This document shows positions 14,977 to 22,219 of a DNA stretch of 22,319 nt, one piece after another (position 1 is the stretch's first letter; each line of letters starts with the position of its first letter). The notes below the pieces were generated by a model. It saw only the letters and a list, made by a program, of their open reading frames with translations. It searched no databases and was not told the DNA's origin. This DNA comes from CAWBRT01 sp050015355 (GTDB taxonomy: Bacteria; Acidobacteriota; Terriglobia; Terriglobales; Acidobacteriaceae), in contig JBEKBO010000078.1 of assembly GCA_050015355.1 (NCBI GenBank), positions 1 to 22,319 on the forward strand, written 5' to 3'. A program made the translations under genes and the position numbers.

Positions 14977-15300
14977 ATGAAAAAGAAAACTTCGTTGTGC
15001 GCAGTTGTCCTGCTAGCCGCCTCGCTGCTTTCTTTTGCGCAGGACGTGACCGATGCCAAGACGGTCTTCGCTAAGAACTGCATTTTGTGCCATGGAGCCG
15101 ACGGTCGCTCGCAGACGCCCGCGGGCAAGACGCTAAAGGCCGCCGATCTCACTGCGTCCGGCGTTCAAGGCCAGAGCGATGGCCAGATTCGCGACGCGCT
15201 CGCCAAAGGCAAAGGCAAGATGCCGGCTTATAGCTCCGCGCTCGGCGACAAGGGTCTGGACGCGATGGTGAAGTACCTCCGCACCTTGAAGGCAAAGTAG
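14977..15300 (+). CDS. Small monoheme cytochrome c, second copy
   Basis: This 107-residue precursor starts MKKKTSLCAVVLLAASLLSF, a typical signal peptide with cleavage near SFA-Q. The heme motif is CILCH (residues 36-40), and GKGKMPAYS gives the likely axial methionine. It shares the spacing and the GQTP/SQTP and KGKGKMPA segments with the cytochrome at 14378, so the two are paralogs. The frame is open back to 14821, but that extension runs through unrelated sequence and the A repeat's tail, so ATG 14977 is preferred. Its stop is separated by one base from the stop of the convergent transporter gene. Confidence 0.92.
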   Translation: MKKKTSLCAVVLLAASLLSFAQDVTDAKTVFAKNCILCHGADGRSQTPAGKTLKAADLTASGVQGQSDGQIRDALAKGKGKMPAYSSALGDKGLDAMVKYLRTLKAK

Positions 15301-15301
15301 C

Positions 15302-16363
15302 TTACTCCGGGGATGGCAGAACTGTTTCCCGTTTCGTCCGCTCCGGAATCTGCACCAGAATCGTTGCTGTCAGCACCACGGCGATCCCCAGAATCTGGAA
15401 AGAATTTACGGTTTCGCCCAGCGCTACGGCGGCGATGACGATGGCGAATACCGGCTCCAGGCAACTGGTCACGATGGCCCGCGTCGGGTCCAGATGCTCC
15501 AGTCCCCACATATACAGCGAAGAAGGGACGAGCGAAGACGATATCGCAAAGATCAACAGGAACAGCCACTGCTGCGGCTCATAATGGCCCGCGATAATCC
15601 GCGCCGGCGGATTGATCAGCATCCATCCGACGGCGGCGCCGAACATCGCCCACAACACCACCTGCCAGCGGCCGACGGATTCGACGAGGCTTCCGCCGTA
15701 GACATTCCAGAAGGCAAACGCCGCCGCCGCCAGCAGCGCCGCCAGCACTCCCAGGCCGTTAAATTTCAAGCGGTGCGTGCCAACGGCGAACCAGGGGAAA
15801 CCTGCCGTGCCGCCCACAATGCCAATCGCGAGCATGCTACCGGTCACCGCCAGCGCCACGCCCCAGATGCGAGCGGCGGTTGCCCGCTGCCTTCCGCGTG
15901 CCAGCATGTAAAGCAGCACCAGCACCGGCGCGCTGTACTGAACGATGATGGCCGTCGCCACGGTGGTCTTCTCGATGGCGAAATAATAGAAAAAATTCGA
16001 CGCCGCAATTCCAAAAATCCCCAGCGCCATGCACTGCAGGAGCTCTCGCGGCCGCATGGCCACGCCTCGCCGCCCGCGCACGCACAGCAGCACCGCGATC
16101 AGGATCAAAAATGAAAAGGTGGTGCGGCTCTGTGACAGCATCATCGGCGGAATGTAGCCCACCGTCCGGCCCGCGATCTTCATACGTCCGGTGAAAACCG
16201 CTTTGCCCAGCGACGCTGAGATTCCCCAAAACAGTGTTGCCGAGGCAACGCACAGATAGCCCTTCGCCCGATTAATAAGGCTTCGCGGCTCCGCGCCATT
16301 TGCGGCCCGCGGAGTCCCCTCTTCCATCACGTTGCAGTTGCCTTGGTTTACTTGCTTTGACAA
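15302..16363 (-). CDS. EamA/DMT-family transporter
   Basis: This 353-residue inner-membrane protein has about ten helices in two EamA repeats, a layout typical of drug/metabolite exporters. The first repeat opens with GYLCVASATLFWGISASLGK. The second contains AAAAFAFWNVYGG and ends near SCLEPVFAIVIAAVALGE, the conserved EP..A....GE pattern at the end of EamA units. The substrate cannot be told. The TTG start at 16363 lies just after the CDF gene's stop, with AGGGG five bases before it. A GTG or ATG 11-12 codons further in are alternatives. It is probably cotranscribed with the CDF exporter upstream. Confidence 0.88.
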   Translation of the reverse strand: MSKQVNQGNCNVMEEGTPRAANGAEPRSLINRAKGYLCVASATLFWGISASLGKAVFTGRMKIAGRTVGYIPPMMLSQSRTTFSFLILIAVLLCVRGRRGVAMRPRELLQCMALGIFGIAASNFFYYFAIEKTTVATAIIVQYSAPVLVLLYMLARGRQRATAARIWGVALAVTGSMLAIGIVGGTAGFPWFAVGTHRLKFNGLGVLAALLAAAAFAFWNVYGGSLVESVGRWQVVLWAMFGAAVGWMLINPPARIIAGHYEPQQWLFLLIFAISSSLVPSSLYMWGLEHLDPTRAIVTSCLEPVFAIVIAAVALGETVNSFQILGIAVVLTATILVQIPERTKRETVLPSPE

Positions 16364-16371
16364 TGAATCCC

Positions 16372-17796
16372 CTAGCGGCGGTTATCGGTCTGCGGCTCGG
16401 GATGAATCAGCACTCTGAACAATTGCGGCGCCGCCGTCTTAAACCGGATTTCAAGTGCCGTCTGCACCTCGTGTACGCGAGAGAGCGGCAGTTTATCGTG
16501 CATGGTAACGTGACAGGAGAGGAACAGGTGATCGCGCACGCGCTTCAGCACAATCTCGTGCACGTCAACCACCTCCGCAAACTGCCCTCCAATCGCTTTC
16601 AGGCGCGCCTCGAGCCGTGTATCGCGCACGATTTCGTTGCTGGTTTCAACCGTCGCCGGTTCGCTTTCGATATGCGTCAGAATCGACGAGATTTCCGGCA
16701 CCGCCGACCGGATATCGCTTTCCAGTACGGTCACGTGTTCATGAGCCGCAACCAGCGTGAGCTTTTCGTCGAGTTCGACATGCAATTCGACGTGTTGTTT
16801 TCCGTCAAGCTCCTGGACACTGATGGCGTGCACCATCAGGTTGTTGCGCAGAGCGGCGGCGCGGATGCGATCGAAGATGTTTTCCCAGTGCCCAGCCCTG
16901 GAGACGGTGTTCACCACGACATCGGCCCCCGGCAGGATCTGGCGAACTTTGTCCGTGACCCGGTGCGCGACCTGTTCCGATGCCTGGAAAGTCACGTTTC
17001 TGCCGAGTCCGATAGCCAGGTCAACAAAGTAGCGGCTCCCCGCGCTCCTGATCCGCACGCGGTCAACCTCCAGAACTCCGGGCAGGTTGGCGACCAAATC
17101 CATGATCCGCGTGCGTGCGCCGTGCGGCGCCCCGTCCAGCAATGCGTCGATCGTCTGCCTTGCCAGTCGCCAGCTCACGTGGACAACAATCACCGCCACG
17201 AACAGCGCCGCGATCGGATCGGCCTTGAAGAGCCAATTCATGTTGCGCAGCCGGCCCAGCCAGACCAGAAACAGTCCGAGGATGACGACGGCGCTCGACC
17301 AGATGTCCGTTCTGAAATGAAGTGCGTCGGCCTTCAACGCCTGACTGTCGTACTTGTCGGCGACAATCTTCAACGCTCGCGAGCGCCAGAAATCAACCCC
17401 GATGGAGAACAGCATGACCGCCACGGCCACGATGCTCGGCTCAATCTCAACCGTGCGCAGAAACAGGCGTCGGAAAGCCTCATAGACGATCCACGCGCAC
17501 GTAACTAGCAGCAAACCCGTCTCGATAAACGCGGAAAAGCTCTCGACTTTGCCGTGGCCGTACTGGTGGTCGGCGTCGGCGGGTTTGTCGCTCACCCGCA
17601 CCGACAGCAGCGTGACGATCGCAGCCACCAGGTCAAGGCTGGAGTGCAGCGCTTCCGAAAGAATGCCGAGGCTTCCGGTGGAAAAACCGGCGACAAACTT
17701 GAATGCCGTGATCAGCAGGGCGGCAAAAACGGAATTGCGCGCAACTCCGCGCTTTTCCGCGCGCATGGTCTCCGCGTTGAGTGCTTGCTCTGCCAT
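16372..17796 (-). CDS. Cation diffusion facilitator with extended C-terminus
   Basis: CDF proteins export Zn2+, Fe2+ or similar ions in exchange for protons across the inner membrane. With the start at ATG 17796 the length is 474 residues, against about 300 for a standard bacterial member. Six helices carry the two metal-site pairs: His51 and Asp55 in SEALHSSLD, and His160 and Asp164 in ALHFRTD, a His/Asp pattern usual for zinc transporters. The ADADHQYGHGKVE loop follows helix 2. After residue 222 I see three stretches with the shape of the cytoplasmic ferredoxin-like CDF domain, not one. An in-frame ATG at 17850 adds 18 residues, but it comes from the edge of an E repeat and has no ribosome binding site. 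The EamA transporter follows eight bases later. Confidence 0.9.
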   Translation of the reverse strand: MAEQALNAETMRAEKRGVARNSVFAALLITAFKFVAGFSTGSLGILSEALHSSLDLVAAIVTLLSVRVSDKPADADHQYGHGKVESFSAFIETGLLLVTCAWIVYEAFRRLFLRTVEIEPSIVAVAVMLFSIGVDFWRSRALKIVADKYDSQALKADALHFRTDIWSSAVVILGLFLVWLGRLRNMNWLFKADPIAALFVAVIVVHVSWRLARQTIDALLDGAPHGARTRIMDLVANLPGVLEVDRVRIRSAGSRYFVDLAIGLGRNVTFQASEQVAHRVTDKVRQILPGADVVVNTVSRAGHWENIFDRIRAAALRNNLMVHAISVQELDGKQHVELHVELDEKLTLVAAHEHVTVLESDIRSAVPEISSILTHIESEPATVETSNEIVRDTRLEARLKAIGGQFAEVVDVHEIVLKRVRDHLFLSCHVTMHDKLPLSRVHEVQTALEIRFKTAAPQLFRVLIHPEPQTDNRR

Positions 17797-17839
17797 TCGG
17801 TTCAGCTTTGGACAAGGGGCTAAAGCGCTTCCCCGATAG

Positions 17840-17982
17840 GTATATCCCATAAACTCAAACTGTCATGGCGAGCGAAGTCGAGCCACCTTTTGTTCCTACT
17901 GCTGAAAAACAAAGGGTGGCTCCACTCCGCTTCGCTCCGGTCGCCATGACATCCTGTTGGGAATTTGGATACACCAACAAGG
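17840..17982 (+). repeat. E-type hairpin element (E2)
   Basis: This is the same unit as at 4390-4531 and in the same orientation. TGTCATGGCGAGCGAAGTCG starts at 17861 and CGCCATGACA ends at 17951, with shared flanks GTATATCC and TTGGGAATTTGGATACACC. It lies directly upstream of the CDF gene and fills the first part of the gap at 17797-18327. Confidence 0.8.
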
Positions 17983-18044
17983 AAACCGCCCTAAATGCCC
18001 GTGAGGTTACTCTGCCACGGCAGACGGCGAACCTGCAAATCGAT

Positions 18045-18124
18045 GGTGCCCCACGTTCGCCCGCATCGGGGTCCCCGGCGAGGCCCGGCTCGCTGGGGTG
18101 ATCGGGCTAACGTGGGGTAGTTTC
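18045..18124 (+). repeat. A-type palindrome with nested B unit (A10)
   Basis: The outer arms GGTGCCCCACGTTCGCCCGC and GGGCTAACGTGGGGTAGTTTC (in part) match the simple copy at 9379-9422. The loop is replaced by a B unit at about 18067-18100 (CGGGGTCCCCGGCGAGG...CTCGCTGGGGTG). Confidence 0.9.
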
Positions 18125-18170
18125 TTTCGTCCTCAGACGCTCCCATCCTGTACGCAACAAACCTCATAAG

Positions 18171-18303
18171 TGTCATCCTGAGCGAAGCCGGGGTCCCCGG
18201 CGACAGCCGCTTTTGCCGTTGCTGGGGTGGAGGAGCGAAGGATCTGCTTTTTTCGCACTTCAAGTAAAAGCAGGTTCTTCGCTTCCCTTCGGTCGCTCAG
18301 AAT
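18171..18303. repeat. D-type hairpin interrupted by a B unit
   Basis: The left arm TGTCATCCTGAGCGAAGC is cut by a B-type hairpin at 18189-18229 (CGGGGTCCCCGGCGACAGCC...GTTGCTGGGGTG). It then resumes as GAGCGAAGGATCTGC. The right arm is AGGTTCTTCGC...GGTCGCTCAGAAT. No gene is seen in this part of the gap. Confidence 0.8.
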
Positions 18304-18327
18304 ATTAGTTCGTGGTAGCGCAGTAGC

Positions 18328-19077
18328 TCAGCGCTTCACCGCCCGATAGAGTCCGGCGATGCCGAACGTGTAGGGACTGTATTCCGCGCGTTCAAACCCC
18401 GCCTGCCGCATTCGCGCCAGCATTTCTTCCGGCTCGGGAAAGCGCGCGACCGACGCCGGCAGATAAGCGTAAGCACCGCGAACCCCCGAGATGATCGCGC
18501 CCAGCCGCGGCAGAACATGACGGAAATAAAGGCGGTAGAGTTTGCCAATCAGGCCGCGCGGCTCGCCGAAATCGAGGATTCCGATTTCGCCGCCGCTCTT
18601 CAACACGCGGCAAATCTCCTCGAGCCCGTGATCGTAGTTGGCGAGGTTGCGAAAGCCGAACGCGGAGACGACAAGCTCGAAGCTGCCGGCGGCGAACGGC
18701 ATATGCAGCGCGTCGGCCTCGACCCACTCCACCGGCAGGCCCGCGCCCTTCCGCCGCGCGCGCTCCAGCATTGCCGGCGAAAAATCCGCGCCCACGATTT
18801 TCACTCCCGCAGCGGCCCCCCGATAAAGCACCAGGCTCATATCGCCGGTGCCGCAGCACAGGTCCAGCACGGCCGCGCCCGGACGCCGCAAAATATGCCG
18901 GAAACTGCGTGCCGCGCGCCACCACCAATAGCGGTCCGTGTTCAGCGAGAGAACGTGATTCAGCAGGTCGTAGCGCGGCGCGATCGCGCTGAACATGTCG
19001 CGCACCGCGTGCGCGGCGGCCTGCTCGTCCTGCGCCTCGGCCGTGCGCGCGCCCAAAGATTTATCTTGCTCCGGCAT
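18328..19077 (-). CDS. ubiE: Demethylmenaquinone methyltransferase (UbiE/MenG family)
   Basis: This SAM-dependent methyltransferase carries out the last methylation in menaquinone (or the C-methylation in ubiquinone) synthesis, on the cytoplasmic face of the membrane. The length of 249 residues is normal. The SAM site is VLDLCCGTGDMS at about 69-80, followed by VGADFSPAML. The family motifs FGFRNL and GGEIGILDFGEP are present. In an organism of this type menaquinone is the expected product; that is an inference from the presumed phylum. It follows aroB on the same strand after 84 bases, so the two supply and use chorismate-derived products. No clear Shine-Dalgarno lies before the ATG at 19077. 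Confidence 0.93.
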   Translation of the reverse strand: MPEQDKSLGARTAEAQDEQAAAHAVRDMFSAIAPRYDLLNHVLSLNTDRYWWWRAARSFRHILRRPGAAVLDLCCGTGDMSLVLYRGAAAGVKIVGADFSPAMLERARRKGAGLPVEWVEADALHMPFAAGSFELVVSAFGFRNLANYDHGLEEICRVLKSGGEIGILDFGEPRGLIGKLYRLYFRHVLPRLGAIISGVRGAYAYLPASVARFPEPEEMLARMRQAGFERAEYSPYTFGIAGLYRAVKR

Positions 19078-19087
19078 GAGGGATTTA

Positions 19088-19175
19088 GCTCGATCAGGCT
19101 TGCGACACCAAAAAGGCCAACGCCACCAGCGACGCCGGTCGCCCTGGCATGACCGGCTCGATCACGCTTGCGACA
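19088..19175. repeat. 20-base direct repeat at the aroB-ubiE junction
   Basis: GCTCGATCAGGCTTGCGACA at 19088-19107 and the same sequence with one change at 19156-19175 are 68 bases apart. The second copy contains the aroB stop codon. A GGCATGA lies just left of each copy, and in one of them it is the ubiE start codon. Confidence 0.75.
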
Positions 19176-20259
19176 GGTAACGAAGTTCTTCGATGGCTTG
19201 CAGAATCGCGCGCTCGGGCGCATCCGTCACAAACTCCGCCTTGCCGATCTCCAGCGGCAGCACCCACTGAATCTTGCCGCTGATGACTTTCTTGTCGCGC
19301 TTCAAACAGCGAAGAACGTTGCGCGGCTTCACGTCGACCTTGGGCAGCGGCGCATACGACAGAATTGCGCCGATAATCCGTTGCGCTGTCCTCGAATCGG
19401 TTTTCTGCATACCGGCGGAAATCATGGTTGCCGCGATCATCCCCCACGCCACGGCTTCTCCGTGCAGGAAGTGCCGGTAGTTCGTTTCCACTTCCAGGGC
19501 GTGCGCGATGGTATGGCCGAAATTCAGAATCTTCCGCAGCCCATGCTCTTCCTCGTCCTCGCTCACCACGCTCGCCTTCACCCGCACGCACTCGGCGATC
19601 AGCCACTCCATCGTCCCCGCGTCGCGCCGCAGAATGCGATCCCGGTTTTCCTCCATGAAGTCGAAAATACGCGGGTTGCGGATAATCCCGGTCTTCAGCG
19701 CCTCGAACAACCCTGAACTGTATTCCCGATCAGGCAACGTTATCAGCACCTCGGGATCGATCAGCACCAGGGAAGGCTGTTTGAAGGTGCCCAGCAGGTT
19801 TTTCCCGAGCGTCAGGTTCACGCCCGTTTTGCCGCCGACAGAGGAGTCGATCTGCGCGAGGAATGTCGTGGGGATCTGAATGAAGTCGATCCCCCGCATA
19901 TAGATCGAAGCGAGGAACCCTCCCACGTCGCCCACCACGCCTCCGCCTAGCGTTACCAGCGTGGCACCGCGATCCGCCCCCGCCTTCACCAGCCGGCGGC
20001 CAAGCTCTTCAATCGTCGAAAGCGTCTTATAACGCTCTCCATTGGGCATTTCGACGAAGACATTCTCCAGCTTCGCCGCCTGAAAAGATTGCGCCAGAGC
20101 CTTGCCGTAATGCTTGCGCACAGGCGCTACGGTCATCGTGAACAACCTGCCTGCATTCGGCATCAGCTCCCGTATATAAGTTCCGGCGGAGCGCAGCACC
20201 GCCTGCTCGATCAGGGCTTCATACGGCCGCGCAATCGTATTGATGCTTACGCGTATCAA
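19162..20259 (-). CDS. aroB: 3-dehydroquinate synthase (AroB)
   Basis: AroB converts DAHP to 3-dehydroquinate, the second step of the shikimate pathway, using NAD+ and a divalent metal in the cytoplasm. The length of 365 residues is usual. Key motifs are GGGVVGDVGGFLASIYMRG for NAD, IPTTFLAQIDSSVGGKTGVN, and the metal-site histidines in NFGHTIAHALE and FLHGEAVAWGM. The frame begins with TTG at 20259 (an in-frame TAG lies four codons upstream), with no visible Shine-Dalgarno, so it may be leaderless or weakly translated. It is divergent from nadB across 166 bases and leads into ubiE. Confidence 0.95.
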   Translation of the reverse strand: MIRVSINTIARPYEALIEQAVLRSAGTYIRELMPNAGRLFTMTVAPVRKHYGKALAQSFQAAKLENVFVEMPNGERYKTLSTIEELGRRLVKAGADRGATLVTLGGGVVGDVGGFLASIYMRGIDFIQIPTTFLAQIDSSVGGKTGVNLTLGKNLLGTFKQPSLVLIDPEVLITLPDREYSSGLFEALKTGIIRNPRIFDFMEENRDRILRRDAGTMEWLIAECVRVKASVVSEDEEEHGLRKILNFGHTIAHALEVETNYRHFLHGEAVAWGMIAATMISAGMQKTDSRTAQRIIGAILSYAPLPKVDVKPRNVLRCLKRDKKVISGKIQWVLPLEIGKAEFVTDAPERAILQAIEELRYLSQA

Positions 20260-20348
20260 GTAATTATTCTAGCGCAGCCCCGCCGAAAGCACGAAGTTGT
20301 TCGGTTGCGCGCTGCTGCAATGATATATTTGCCTGCATCGGTGTCATA

Positions 20349-20434
20349 GGCTCGTGCAGGAAGTTGGCTTGATCGCCGCAACATCCTGTATCGTACAAAT
20401 CGTGCCGATGACCTGGTGAGGGCTCGTGCAGGAA
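20349..20434. repeat. 14-base direct repeat at the nadB start
   Basis: GGCTCGTGCAGGAA occurs at 20349-20362 and again at 20421-20434, where it contains the nadB GTG start codon. The copies are exactly 72 bases apart and in the same frame, with a TGA between them at 20417-20419. Confidence 0.7.
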
Positions 20435-21997
20435 ACGGATTTCATTGTCGTGGGCGCCGGCATCGCCGGCATGCGGGCTGCAATCGAACTGTGCGCATAC
20501 GGGCGTGTGCTCTGTCTGGCCAAGCTCGAACTCAGCGAATCGAACACCCAGTATGCCCAGGGCGGCATCGCGGTCGCTCTCAGCGATGAGGACGAGATCT
20601 GCCTCCATTTGCAGGACACGCTGGTCGCCGGCGACGGCCTCTGCAACCCCGATGCGGCCCGCATCCTCGTCGAGGAAGGCCCCATGCGCATCGAGGAGCT
20701 CATCAAGTGGGGCACTCAATTCGATAAGCAAGGGACCAAGCTCTCGTTCACCCGCGAGGGCGCGCACAGCCGCGACCGCGTGCTGCACGCCAATGGCGAC
20801 TCCACCGGACGCGAAATCGGACGCGCGCTCTACCATCGCGCCGCTTCTCTCAAGCACATTTCATTTCGTGAATTCGGCTTTGCGACCGGCCTCTTGATAG
20901 AAGACGGCCGCGTCGTCGGCATTCATCTGCTGAACCAGAACGGTGAACCGGAACAGATCAGGGCGGCAGCCGTCATGCTGGCCACCGGCGGCATGGGCCA
21001 AGTCTATGCCAACACTACCAACCCGGGAGTCGCTACCGGCGATGGCGTCGCCATGGCTTTCCGCGCGGGCGCCGAAGTCAGCGACATGGAATTCATTCAA
21101 TTCCATCCGACAGCTCTTTTTTTGAAAAACGCGCCGCGCTTTCTGCTTTCCGAGGCGCTGCGCGGCGAAGGCGCTTATCTGCGCAACGCCAATCTCAGCC
21201 GCTTCATGCCCAAGTATCACGAAATGGCGGAGCTGGCTCCGCGCGATATTGTTGCCCGCGCCATTGCCCACGAGCTTGAGGTTTCTCCGGCGCGCGAGCC
21301 GGTCGTCTATCTTGACCTTACGCACCTCAACGGCGAACGCCTGAAGAAGCGCTTCCCACGCATTTACAACACCTGCCTGAGCTACAACATCGATCTGGCC
21401 ACGGACATGGTGCCGATTCGTCCCGCGGCGCATTATGCAATGGGGGGCGTTCGCACAGACCTGTGCGGCCGCACCTCGCTTCCCGGACTTTTTGCCGCCG
21501 GCGAAGCTGCCTGCACAGGGGTCCACGGCGCCAACCGCCTGGCCAGCAATTCCCTGCTCGAAGGCCTGGTTTACGGCGCGCGCGCCGCCGGCTACATGGG
21601 CGGTGAAGCACAACTGGCGAAGCACGGGAAAGACTCCGCCGCGAAAAGCAAGAAGGCGGTTAACGGCGGCCAGGTCGTCTCGAATCCTGCTCTCGAATCC
21701 CAAATCTCCGCCCTTCAGGAGTTGATGTGGCGCGATGTCGGAATTGTCCGCGAAGGCAAGCGGCTCCGCGGCGCAGTCGTTGCGTTGAAGGAGCTGCAAG
21801 ACCAACTGCCTGAAGCGCGCTGCCGTCGCGAATGGGAGGCCCATAACGTGGCTGCCGTAGCCCAACTGATTACACGCGCCGCCCTGGCGCGCGAGGAGAG
21901 CCGAGGCGCGCACTACCGCCTGGACTGTCCTGCCCACAACGACGCGCGCTTCCTGAAACACTCGCTGATCGTCGGCGATAAAGTGCGCTTCGAGTAG
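20426..21997 (+). CDS. nadB: L-aspartate oxidase (NadB)
   Basis: NadB oxidises L-aspartate to iminoaspartate with FAD, the first step of bacterial de novo NAD synthesis. The length of 523 residues is typical. The FAD dinucleotide fold is VVGAGIAGMRAAIEL near the N-terminus. NTQYAQGGIAVAL, HANGDSTGREIGRAL and the FAD-closing GLFAAGEAACTGVHGANRLA (in part) follow, with the aspartate-oxidase features HPTALFL and RPAAHYAMGGV. The C-terminal helical domain spans about 430-500. The GTG start at 20426 has GAGGG a few bases before it. nadA and nadC are not in the window. The stop codon abuts a repeat element. Confidence 0.95.
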   Translation: MQETDFIVVGAGIAGMRAAIELCAYGRVLCLAKLELSESNTQYAQGGIAVALSDEDEICLHLQDTLVAGDGLCNPDAARILVEEGPMRIEELIKWGTQFDKQGTKLSFTREGAHSRDRVLHANGDSTGREIGRALYHRAASLKHISFREFGFATGLLIEDGRVVGIHLLNQNGEPEQIRAAAVMLATGGMGQVYANTTNPGVATGDGVAMAFRAGAEVSDMEFIQFHPTALFLKNAPRFLLSEALRGEGAYLRNANLSRFMPKYHEMAELAPRDIVARAIAHELEVSPAREPVVYLDLTHLNGERLKKRFPRIYNTCLSYNIDLATDMVPIRPAAHYAMGGVRTDLCGRTSLPGLFAAGEAACTGVHGANRLASNSLLEGLVYGARAAGYMGGEAQLAKHGKDSAAKSKKAVNGGQVVSNPALESQISALQELMWRDVGIVREGKRLRGAVVALKELQDQLPEARCRREWEAHNVAAVAQLITRAALAREESRGAHYRLDCPAHNDARFLKHSLIVGDKVRFE

Positions 21998-21998
21998 A

Positions 21999-22191
21999 GA
22001 AAAACTGTTCTCCGAGGGTGTCATCCCGAGCGCAGCGAGGGATCTGCTTTTGCGCGCGTTGAAAGCAAAGCAGGTCCCTCGGTCGCGCAAAACTGGCGCG
22101 ACCTCGGGATGACACCGGCACGAGTTTTTCCGCGGTCTCTTAGCTCCTGATGGAATTGCCGGTTCTTCCAAAAAGTATTTATGCAACCGGT
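21999..22191. mobile_element. F-type element, partial and inverted relative to 617-896
   Basis: GAGAAAAACTG and CTCCGAGG lead into the D hairpin at 22018-22115 (GTGTCATCCCGAG against CTCGGGATGACAC). Then come CGAGTTTTTCCGCGG and the end TTGCCGGTTCTTCCA...ATTTATGCAACCGGT. The order matches the reverse complement of the element at 617-896. The other terminal arm is missing: the element begins right at the nadB stop codon. Confidence 0.7.
22018..22115. repeat. D-type hairpin repeat inside the partial F element
   Basis: GTGTCATCCCGAG at 22018-22030 is answered by CTCGGGATGACAC at 22103-22115, with GGGATCTGCTTT against AAAGCAGGTCCC inside. It is in inverted orientation compared with the copy at 681-779. 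Confidence 0.85.
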
Positions 22192-22219
22192 TCCAGCCCT
22201 TAGAGCGGTTCCCATGAAG

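Noticed and set aside
16300..17508. 402-codon open frame on the + strand
   Set aside because: It lies opposite the CDF gene, is rich in His, Arg, Asp and Gln, and shows no domain; it is a GC-rich antisense shadow.
484..18303. Possible CRISPR array from many similar short palindromes
   Set aside because: The copies are scattered over 18 kb with no regular spacers, and no cas genes are present.
20322..20329. GATATATT as a -10 box for nadB
   Set aside because: No -35 match at acceptable spacing was found and it lies nearly 100 bases upstream; too weak to annotate.
20861..22186. 441-codon open frame on the - strand
   Set aside because: It lies opposite nadB and runs into the F repeat; the protein has no recognisable motif while nadB is certain.
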